Assembly (NCBI GenBank): GCA_015522385.1
Contig: WAMJ01000174.1
Span: 1-5,138 of the forward strand
Origin: Candidatus Heimdallarchaeota archaeon
GTDB taxonomy: Archaea; Asgardarchaeota; Heimdallarchaeia; Heimdallarchaeales; Kariarchaeaceae
Direction: 5' to 3'
Length of the DNA: 5,138 bases
Below are positions 1 through 5,138 of this stretch, piece by piece. The notes beneath the pieces were generated by a model. That model worked only from the letters and a program-made list of their open reading frames with translations. It searched no databases and was not told the origin of the DNA. The translations under genes and the position numbers were made by a program. Position 1 is the stretch's first letter; each line of letters opens with the position of its first letter.

Positions 1-365
1 CTCCTTCCCTCCTCCTCTGTGAGGAAGTGAAGAACTGCTCGGTCGTGCCAGAGGTCGATGTCACCCACCGTGTGATTCATACAGGTGAGGTCGTCGACAA
101 TATAGCTCACATTGTCCTCTCCGACCCTTGCTCTGAGGTGGTCAAGGGCCCTCTTTGATATGTCACAAGCAGTTATAGAACGGTACCCTTCCCGGAGAAG
201 ATGATCTACAAGTGTTGTAGCACCTGCTCCAGCGATGAAGATTCGGCTTTCCTTATCGAGGTTGAGTGATCCAATCAAATCGATGCTAGGTTGTGGTTTC
301 TCTTGATACCATCCTAATTTTGTGATATCCTTACCATCGTATACTCTATCCCAATGTGACTGCAT
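1..365 (-). CDS. Class I SAM-dependent methyltransferase, N-terminal part (cut by window edge)
   Basis: Only the first 121 codons are visible; the C-terminus lies beyond base 1. The product opens M-Q-S-H-W-D-R-V-Y, followed by a G-W-Y-Q segment near residue 18, as in a family of small stand-alone methyltransferases. The SAM-binding motif I is F-I-A-G-A-G-A-T (about 43-50), followed by a helix with T-L-V-D-H-L-L. The acidic ribose-binding motif is A-C-D-I-S (Asp68). Y-I-V-D-D-L-T (88-94) and L-W-H-D-R-A-V-L-H-F-L (105-115) match the later Rossmann-fold motifs. The start is the ATG read from 365 down, because an in-frame TAG lies only five codons upstream. No Shine-Dalgarno precedes it, and a TATA-like box about 25 bases upstream suggests a leaderless mRNA. 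The protein is presumably cytoplasmic. The methyl acceptor cannot be told from this part. Confidence 0.9.
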   Translation of the reverse strand, partial: MQSHWDRVYDGKDITKLGWYQEKPQPSIDLIGSLNLDKESRIFIAGAGATTLVDHLLREGYRSITACDISKRALDHLRARVGEDNVSYIVDDLTCMNHTVGDIDLWHDRAVLHFLTEEEGR

Positions 366-386
366 AGGTAGTAATTTCTAGTGTGC

Positions 387-392
387 ATATAT
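387..392 (-). promoter_or_regulatory. TATA-like box of the methyltransferase gene (leaderless spacing)
   Basis: Read on the minus strand, the sequence is TGATATATGC. The ATATAT core is centred about 25 bases before the ATG at 365, which is the usual archaeal TATA-to-start-site distance. Transcription would therefore begin at or next to the start codon. The bases just before the ATG carry no purine-rich ribosome-binding sequence, which agrees with a leaderless transcript. The element is called from composition and spacing only. Confidence 0.45.
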
Positions 393-432
393 CAATTGGG
401 ATATTGGAGGCAACGAGGACACATTTAATCTC

Positions 433-440
433 TTTATAGG
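433..440 (+). promoter_or_regulatory. TATA-like box upstream of the pilin-like gene
   Basis: TTTATAGG resembles the archaeal TATA box. It would place the transcription start near 460-468 and give a leader of about 35 bases, which includes the GGAGA at 486-490 as a possible ribosome-binding site 10 bases before the ATG at 501. A competing possibility is the AT-rich block at 471-480, centred about 25 bases before the ATG, which would make the mRNA leaderless. The sequence alone does not decide between them. Confidence 0.35.
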
Positions 441-470
441 TGAACTCTCCTCATAATTATCATCGATTAG

Positions 471-480
471 TTAATATTAA
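471..480. repeat. Perfect 10-base AT palindrome before the pilin-like gene
   Basis: TTAATATTAA is its own reverse complement. It lies in an AT-rich stretch (about 451-485) that also holds the shorter palindromes ATAATTAT (453-460) and ATCGAT (462-467). It could be an operator or an alternative TATA element, since its centre is about 25 bases upstream of the ATG at 501. It could also be a chance product of AT-rich composition. Confidence 0.3.
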
Positions 481-500
481 TTATTGGAGAATGTTAGGAT

Positions 501-3176
501 ATGGGTTCAAGAAAAAGGGCAGTGAGTCCTATTATTGCAGTCGTAATGATTATTGCTTTAACTGCTGCGACGACTGGTATAATATGGATAACCGTAACTA
601 GTTTGACTGATACGTCATCCAACAATCTCCTTCTCGTATCAGAAGGTAAATTCTCTGATTCGGACAAGGACGGGAAGTATGATCAATTCACAGCAAAGGT
701 CTATAATTCCGGTCTGAATAGAATGGATCTCTCCACCCTTCTAATAGTAGATAGGAGTTCAGGTGATGTCTACCGATGGAATTTCACGACTGGTATTGCG
801 CTATCCCCTGCGATGTCTGTTGACCTCGTGGCAACGTCTGAAGTGGTGACTAATCAGATCAAAGGTGCAAAATCCTACAAAGTCGCTTTTGAGTACTCCA
901 CCGATAAGGTAAGTGGCGAGCAAACATATTTGGAATCTATGTACCTTGCCCCTTCCCTCTATGGATCAGATCCAGTAACAGCCAAACTAATGTATAAGGA
1001 CACGAACAGTGAGTACAAATCTTTCAAGAACTCATTCCCTACGGACGGGTACCAACCCACTCTTGTATTCGTTCTTGGTAAGTTCTCAGGGACCTCCATC
1101 GATGGAGATTACATTCTACAAGACACGAACAGCATCAAGGAGGGTGACTACAGACCCTCGTACACCGATACATATAATTTCTCCCAAGGTATAGGTAGCG
1201 AGACGAATCTGAAGTTTACCCCTTACAATGACTCGGGCAACTACCCCGGGCTTATCGACTATGTAAATAGGTTCGATACAAAGGATACTCTTGGGTGGAC
1301 TCCCAAGGGTACTGCATACGTTGGAGCTTATATCTACAATCCTGAATCCACGGCAATGGATGTCAATTTTTATTTCCAGGGGGACGACTATACTAAATTC
1401 TATATCGAAGGAGTCCTCTCTGGATCTGGTAAACGATGGGATACATGGAACGGACCTGTGGCATACACTTTGAATCCTGGATATACCTACATCCTGCTAA
1501 AAACCACAGATCGTGGTGGTGGTTTCAACTCACAGATATTAATTAGAGACACCGGAACAGCTGACAACGTTTCTAACCTCGAGTCCCACTGGATTGCGAA
1601 CAGCGAGAATAATATCAAGACAGGACCCTCTACGGGTATGGCGTATAGAGCGGCCTCCGGTCCTGGTACCCGATTCAACACTGGTTGGCCAGGTGAGGGA
1701 TATTCACCTACTAAGTTCTACCTTCTGGGGCAGTTCAAGAATGACAAGGTCAAAGCAAGTGACATGTACACAGACTATATCGCAGCTGGATCCAGTTATT
1801 CCGAGACCGCATACCGTCCTTACAATAATAGCGGTGATACCTTCAGTGGAAACAAATTAGACTCCAGTACGAATAGCACATTTATCACCTACAAGGATGG
1901 CGGGAATTTCCCCGGTCTAATCGATTTCAGAGGTATTCATTTTGACACCGAGGACAAGACGCTCAATTGGAATGACAAGGGTATCGTATATGTTGGTTTC
2001 TACATTAACAATCCCTCTAGTGGAAACGTCAGTGTCAACCTTCATGTCCAAGCTGACGACCACTTCCTTCTGTACTTTGAAGGAAAGCTCATAGAGGATC
2101 ACGTGAGCAAAGGGTGGAACAAGTGGGGACAGACAAACACTGTTGATCTCCGACCAGGTAACAACTATTTCTTGGTAAAGGTCGGTGATGGTGGAGGTGG
2201 CTGGAATGTAAACATACTCTTCAGGGATCCTAGCGGAAAGGTGGATGTATCGAGCTTGATTAATGACTTCGTGTCCAGTCCCCCCGCTCTCGGTGTGCAG
2301 GAAGTGCGAGGTGATCAAAGGATAGTCTCTACCCAGACCAAATCATTCTCTACACAGTGGGAACTCGGAAGTACCACAATTAGTCAGCAGGAAAATCAGA
2401 CGTTGACACTTAACGTTACTGATGTTGATGACCTACCAGTTTCTGGTGCAACCGTGGAATTAATCTCCGATGCAGGACTTTGGGCATCCAGTGGCTCTGC
2501 AAGGACAATACTCACAACCGACTCTGAAGGTCAAATACATGATATTCTTTCATTCCCATTTGATTACCTATACAACAACAGTGACACGATATTCATCCTT
2601 GCTCATCTTTCCAAGGAGAACTTCAGTGATCTGGAGGACTCCACGAGCTTCACGCTCATCCGATATCCCACACTAGTTGAGTTCAGCTTTCTTTCCATTC
2701 CTCAGGTGGTGACAAAGGGTGAGACACTGTCAGTCGGACTACAGGTGCTTAAGGATGGTCTGGCAGAACCTGGAGTTAAGGTAAGAATCGAAGCGGTTGC
2801 GGGTAAGTTCACCAGTGGGAACTTCTCGGTTTCTGGTACCACAAATTCTGAAGGTATCTTCAGGATCGTCTGGATTTCTGAAGATGTCCAGACGTTTGTA
2901 GTCAATACCGAACTCTCATTCTTTGGATTTCTTGAGGACCCTTCCTACGAAGGGATACTCAACGAGGTCAGGGTTGACTTTACACTTGTGACTGAGGGAT
3001 TAACCACTAGTGGCATCAACGCTGACTCTGGGACTGTCCAGCAATTAGGTCAGATTCAGATCTCCGATACCACTGATGGAAATTTCCCTCTGCTCTTCGC
3101 AATATCGGTATCTGTCTCATTAGCGTCGGGTATCATGCTTGGTACGGTATTTGGCCGGAAAGTAGGAGGTAAATGA
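501..3176 (+). CDS. Large pilin-type surface protein with tandem PA14-like and Ig-like domains and a C-terminal membrane anchor
   Basis: This 891-residue protein has an archaeal type IV pilin N-terminus: a short basic head (S-R-K-R), then A-V-S-P-I-I and a hydrophobic helix to about residue 34. A prepilin peptidase would probably cut between Ala7 and Val8. Residues 45-150 resemble the beta domain that follows this helix in archaeal pilins and carry a calcium-loop-like stretch, D53-x-D55-x-D57-G-x-x-D61. Two homologous PA14-like beta-sandwich repeats follow (about 180-360 and 397-586), each with an Asp-Asp pair (295-296, 519-520) and a Gly-rich loop. Two Ig-like, Big-1-like domains come next (about 622-720 and 723-830). 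A hydrophobic segment (about 862-884) ends in a basic tail, R-K-V-G-G-K. There are no cysteines and about 12 N-glycosylation sequons, which suits an extracellular protein. An in-frame TAG at 495-497 fixes the start at 501. Most pilins are far shorter and lack a second membrane segment, so this is more likely a membrane-tethered adhesin or sensor than a filament subunit. The domain assignments are by eye. Confidence 0.85.
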   Translation: MGSRKRAVSPIIAVVMIIALTAATTGIIWITVTSLTDTSSNNLLLVSEGKFSDSDKDGKYDQFTAKVYNSGLNRMDLSTLLIVDRSSGDVYRWNFTTGIALSPAMSVDLVATSEVVTNQIKGAKSYKVAFEYSTDKVSGEQTYLESMYLAPSLYGSDPVTAKLMYKDTNSEYKSFKNSFPTDGYQPTLVFVLGKFSGTSIDGDYILQDTNSIKEGDYRPSYTDTYNFSQGIGSETNLKFTPYNDSGNYPGLIDYVNRFDTKDTLGWTPKGTAYVGAYIYNPESTAMDVNFYFQGDDYTKFYIEGVLSGSGKRWDTWNGPVAYTLNPGYTYILLKTTDRGGGFNSQILIRDTGTADNVSNLESHWIANSENNIKTGPSTGMAYRAASGPGTRFNTGWPGEGYSPTKFYLLGQFKNDKVKASDMYTDYIAAGSSYSETAYRPYNNSGDTFSGNKLDSSTNSTFITYKDGGNFPGLIDFRGIHFDTEDKTLNWNDKGIVYVGFYINNPSSGNVSVNLHVQADDHFLLYFEGKLIEDHVSKGWNKWGQTNTVDLRPGNNYFLVKVGDGGGGWNVNILFRDPSGKVDVSSLINDFVSSPPALGVQEVRGDQRIVSTQTKSFSTQWELGSTTISQQENQTLTLNVTDVDDLPVSGATVELISDAGLWASSGSARTILTTDSEGQIHDILSFPFDYLYNNSDTIFILAHLSKENFSDLEDSTSFTLIRYPTLVEFSFLSIPQVVTKGETLSVGLQVLKDGLAEPGVKVRIEAVAGKFTSGNFSVSGTTNSEGIFRIVWISEDVQTFVVNTELSFFGFLEDPSYEGILNEVRVDFTLVTEGLTTSGINADSGTVQQLGQIQISDTTDGNFPLLFAISVSVSLASGIMLGTVFGRKVGGK
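1038..1580 (+). repeat. PA14-like repeat 1 (coding, residues about 180-360)
   Basis: This is the first of two homologous domains in the surface protein. Landmarks in order are G-N-Y-P-G-L-I-D (246-253), F-D-T-K-D (258-262), Y-V-G-A-Y-I-Y-N-P (273-281), the Q-G-D-D pair (293-296) with the Y-I-E-G strand after it, W-D-T-W-N-G (313-318), L-N-P-G (324-327) and R-G-G-G-F (338-342). The D-D followed by a strand and then E-G resembles the calcium- and glycan-binding loop of PA14 domains. Glycan binding is inferred, not shown. Confidence 0.65.
1689..2258 (+). repeat. PA14-like repeat 2 (coding, residues about 397-586)
   Basis: This is the second copy of the domain. The same landmarks recur: G-N-F-P-G-L-I-D (468-475), F-D-T-E-D (481-485), Y-V-G-F-Y-I-N-N-P (497-505), Q-A-D-D (517-520), Y-F-E-G-K-L (525-530), G-W-N-K-W-G (538-543), L-R-P-G (550-553) and G-G-G-G-W (564-568). 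By hand count, about 29 of 51 aligned residues are identical between 246-296 of copy 1 and 468-520 of copy 2. The DNA has diverged, so the duplication is not recent. Confidence 0.65.
3165..3170 (+). promoter_or_regulatory. Shine-Dalgarno of the 145-residue membrane protein
   Basis: GGAGGT lies inside the last codons of the upstream gene and ends 9 bases before the ATG at 3180. This is a strong, well-spaced ribosome-binding site. It supports 3180 as the true start and indicates that the two plus-strand genes share one mRNA. Confidence 0.75.
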
Positions 3177-3179
3177 GAT

Positions 3180-3617
3180 ATGGCAATCGATACAACATCT
3201 CTCCTGATCTTCTCCTCCCTAGTCTCCTTTGTCGTAGGTTTTCTCGGATCATTCCTCGTAGCTGTTCTGATCACCGGTAGAAGGGGATCAAAAAGAGGTG
3301 GGGAGAAGATTGATCGTGATTTTCGAAAACTTATAGGGCATGATCTAGGAAATGAAATTCTGGAATTCGTTGAGAAGCACAATATTCAAACAACTGGTCA
3401 CGAGATGTATCTAACCGAGTTCATGCAGTACTGGAGAGATACCCAAGGTCAACTTGGTAAGGTTAAGAGTGTCTCTGCTGCGAAAGACGTAGTCAGGGAT
3501 TTCAGGAAGAAGGTTGAGACCATGGTGGTTATTGGGATGAACTCACACGGGGAAATTAGTCAGATTATCTATAATCTTGGAATGAAGTGGATCAATTCGA
3601 TTGAGTTTGGAAACTAG
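3180..3617 (+). CDS. Small membrane protein of unknown family with cytoplasmic helical domain
   Basis: I do not recognise this 145-residue protein. Residues 7-32 form one hydrophobic transmembrane helix, followed by a strongly basic stretch (G-R-R-G-S-K-R-G-G, 33-41). By the positive-inside rule the short N-terminus is outside and the rest is in the cytoplasm. Residues 42-145 are a charged, mostly helical-looking domain with no catalytic motif that I can see; local features are F-V-E-K-H-N (63-68), Q-Y-W-R-D (83-87) and V-V-R-D-F-R-K-K-V (104-112). There are no cysteines. The start is fixed by the Shine-Dalgarno at 3165-3170 and by the stop of the upstream gene two codons before it. The TGA-GAT-ATG junction is in one frame, so the genes are almost certainly co-transcribed. 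The role is unknown. A cytoplasmic-side partner of the upstream surface protein is the simplest idea from gene order. Confidence 0.85.
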   Translation: MAIDTTSLLIFSSLVSFVVGFLGSFLVAVLITGRRGSKRGGEKIDRDFRKLIGHDLGNEILEFVEKHNIQTTGHEMYLTEFMQYWRDTQGQLGKVKSVSAAKDVVRDFRKKVETMVVIGMNSHGEISQIIYNLGMKWINSIEFGN

Positions 3618-3634
3618 TTGTTCTTCGTTATTTT
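3618..3634 (+). terminator. T-rich terminator candidate after the plus-strand two-gene unit
   Basis: The bases directly after the TAG at 3615-3617 read TTGTTCTTCGTTATTTT, with 12 T in 17 positions and no obvious stem-loop. Archaeal transcription often ends at such T-tracts, so this is a plausible end for the two-gene transcript. Confidence 0.45.
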
Positions 3635-3672
3635 AAAATCGCCTGATTATATACCTAGAGTGCAATGGGGAG

Positions 3673-3677
3673 AAAAA
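3673..3677 (-). terminator. T5 run directly after the lipase stop codon
   Basis: On the minus strand, TTTTTCT follows the TGA at 3680-3678 with no gap. No hairpin precedes it. It is a short but well-placed archaeal-type termination tract for the lipase transcript. Confidence 0.35.
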
Positions 3678-5138
3678 TCACGTCACTGTGATGGTATACC
3701 ACCATGCCGCTGCGCCAGAGTCAGCATAGTATGACCCTCCTGCACTTTCCGCGGTGAAATACGCGTTGTAGGTTGTTAACAGGTCATCCGAGGACCAACC
3801 TCCGTCATCATCCCATAGTTGGAATTGTACGTGGAGTTGATCTGTCTTGATCATCCTTCCAGAATAGAGTACGGCGTCACTCCCAGATCCCTGTCTGTAG
3901 GTGTCGTAGATGTAGTATGTGTCTTCACCATTCCAGTACGTCCATTCACCGTAGGAGATCTCGTAACCAGTCTTGCCTATCTTGCTTCTGATATAGTTCT
4001 CACCTTGGCTGAAGTCATCACCATCGTAGTCAACCCTGACCATTGTGGGGACAACCTTCACGTCCACTGTCTGACCGATGTCAGATGTCATGCCATTCAC
4101 GCTGACCCTGATCTCGTTTGTACCACCTCCGGAATCGGCAGCTGTGTCGCTGTAGTAGTCCACTCCGTCGACGTCTTCAGAGAACATCACATCCCTGTAC
4201 CAGAACGTGTTCACCATATCGTTGTCCTCCCTGAGAACAATCTTGATATCCATCCTTGGAGAGGTACCTGGAAGTGCAAATATTCCTGTATTAGGACCTG
4301 AGTTCCCAGGGTTATACGTGAACGGTCCGTCTCTATTGTAGTTCAATGTGCTGACAAATTGGTAATTATCGTTTCCACCGTCTAAGTCAACATAAACGTC
4401 CATATAGTACTCCTCGGTTCCCCACTCGTGGTCACCCTCCATCCTGAAGTACTCCAATCTGATGAATGCATTTCCAACGAGTGGGAGACCCTCTCCTTGG
4501 TTGGCAGGGTTGTAACCCAAGGTCTCGAGGACGAGGTCAATGGCGTTAGGGAGAGTTGCAAGTTCACTGTGATGTGCGTTCAGTACATAATGAACGGCGC
4601 CATTCAATTTTGGAGAATCTGTGGGCACAACCCCATCAAATCCAGGGAGGTACCATGGGTCTCCTCCAACTGTGATGTAGTTCTCACCTGAGGGCTCGGA
4701 GTAGCCAAGGGAGTTAAGGAATGAGCTACCCGGTTTCATCTGAGCTGCAGATGCAGACCAGTCCCCAAATAAGGGGGATAGCTGTCCAATGTATGCCTCC
4801 CATGTACCGTGGTTTGGTGTTCCAAGCATCATGAGTGTGCCTACCCTACTCGCCCAGTTGTCGTCGATATTGGGATCTGATGGACCCTTCTCAATAAGGT
4901 ACCTGCTGATCAGACCACCCATGGAGTGAGCCACGATGTTGATAGCAGATCCAGGAGCAGTCTTGGCCTTTATCATCTCCTCGACCTGATTCGCGAGTGC
5001 TGGAATGTCAAGATTTCCTGGATACGCGGACGCATCGTATGAAATTGCCTGAGTTCCAGATTTGTAGTCGTCAAAGTCTATCACCGTCATGCCCTGTGAT
5101 TCAAGGACAGGAATCATCTTTTTGAAGATAGATCCGTC
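3678..5138 (-). CDS. Extracellular-type lipase/esterase (alpha/beta hydrolase) with duplicated acidic C-terminal domain, 5' end missing
   Basis: The frame stays open through the right edge, seven codons beyond the Met at 5117, so that Met is probably internal; the signal peptide and first strands are missing. Numbering from it, I-V-A-H-S-M-G-G (61-68) is the nucleophile elbow with Ser65. M-L-G-T-P-N-H-G-T (97-105) is typical of ester-cleaving lipases. D-G-V-V-P (161-165) and H-H-S-E-L (182-186) give the likely Asp161 and His183 of the triad. The hydrolase part ends near 205. Residues 215-341 and 357-479 look like two copies of a beta domain rich in Asp and Tyr. The second copy holds L-W-D-D-D-G-G-W-S-S-D-D-L-L (434-447), reminiscent of C2-type calcium loops. 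There is no cysteine and no N-x-S/T sequon in the visible part. The likely role is cleavage of lipid or other ester substrates outside the cell; the substrate is not readable. The gene converges on the membrane-protein gene and is a separate transcript. Confidence 0.9.
   Translation of the reverse strand, partial: DGSIFKKMIPVLESQGMTVIDFDDYKSGTQAISYDASAYPGNLDIPALANQVEEMIKAKTAPGSAINIVAHSMGGLISRYLIEKGPSDPNIDDNWASRVGTLMMLGTPNHGTWEAYIGQLSPLFGDWSASAAQMKPGSSFLNSLGYSEPSGENYITVGGDPWYLPGFDGVVPTDSPKLNGAVHYVLNAHHSELATLPNAIDLVLETLGYNPANQGEGLPLVGNAFIRLEYFRMEGDHEWGTEEYYMDVYVDLDGGNDNYQFVSTLNYNRDGPFTYNPGNSGPNTGIFALPGTSPRMDIKIVLREDNDMVNTFWYRDVMFSEDVDGVDYYSDTAADSGGGTNEIRVSVNGMTSDIGQTVDVKVVPTMVRVDYDGDDFSQGENYIRSKIGKTGYEISYGEWTYWNGEDTYYIYDTYRQGSGSDAVLYSGRMIKTDQLHVQFQLWDDDGGWSSDDLLTTYNAYFTAESAGGSYYADSGAAAWWYTITVT

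Noticed and set aside
491..493. An ATG ten bases upstream as an alternative start for the pilin-type gene.
   Set aside because: It is out of frame with the pilin signal, and the frame of the real gene has a TAG at 495-497.
1917..2318. A 133-residue minus-strand open frame opposite PA14-like repeat 2.
   Set aside because: It sits inside a well-supported coding region, has no recognisable motif and lacks a promoter or ribosome-binding site.
3056..3382. A 108-residue minus-strand open frame spanning the junction of the two plus-strand genes.
   Set aside because: Its Arg-, Pro- and Ser-rich product is what the reverse strand of membrane-segment and basic codons would give. Both plus-strand genes are better supported.
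3647..3654. TTATATAC, a TATA-like box in the convergent intergenic region that could drive an antisense RNA in either direction.
   Set aside because: It is a short match in AT-rich DNA between two gene ends, with no downstream gene in the right direction. Nothing in the sequence supports an antisense transcript.
3819..4301. A 160-residue plus-strand open frame opposite the lipase gene.
   Set aside because: It lies wholly within the lipase coding region, whose frame carries clear catalytic motifs. Its product is rich in Val, His and Cys with no recognisable domain, and no ribosome-binding site was seen. It is a shadow of the real gene.
5115..5117. The ATG at 5117 as the start of the lipase.
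   Set aside because: The frame is open for seven more codons to the window edge. The protein would lack the signal peptide and the first strand with the oxyanion loop that this fold needs, so the true start is outside.

Overview
The window looks archaeal. The main plus-strand gene opens with a class III (type IV pilin) signal of the form K-R-A-V-S-P-I-I. Promoter spacing fits TATA-box transcription, and one gene appears leaderless. Presumed transcript ends are simple T-tracts without hairpins. The sequence does not fix the lineage; Thermoplasmatota-like euryarchaea or an Asgard archaeon are guesses only. Coding density is high, and there is no tRNA, rRNA, CRISPR array, insertion sequence or obvious sign of recent transfer.

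Layout: (1) 1-365, minus strand: the N-terminal 121 residues of a class I SAM-dependent methyltransferase, running off the left edge. (2) 366-500: a 135-base divergent intergenic region with a TATA-like element for each direction and an AT-rich palindromic block. (3) 501-3176, plus: an 891-residue surface protein. It has a pilin-type N-terminus, two tandem PA14-like beta-sandwich repeats, two Ig-like (Big-1-like) domains and a C-terminal transmembrane segment. (4) 3180-3617, plus: a 145-residue membrane protein of unknown family, three bases after the stop of (3), in the same frame, with a strong Shine-Dalgarno sequence. (5) 3618-3677: a 60-base convergent intergenic region with T-rich runs at both gene ends. 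(6) 3678-5138, minus: a secreted-type alpha/beta-hydrolase (lipase/esterase) with an A-H-S-M-G-G nucleophile elbow and a duplicated acidic C-terminal beta domain. Its N-terminus lies beyond the right edge.

The best candidate for something undescribed is the two-gene plus-strand unit. Its first product appears anchored in the membrane at both ends and carries glycan-binding-like and Ig-like domains outside the cell. Its second product has one membrane segment and a roughly 100-residue cytoplasmic domain. Together they could form an adhesion or sensing pair at the cell surface, but this is inference from topology and gene order. The lipase and the methyltransferase are on the opposite strand and need not be part of that unit.
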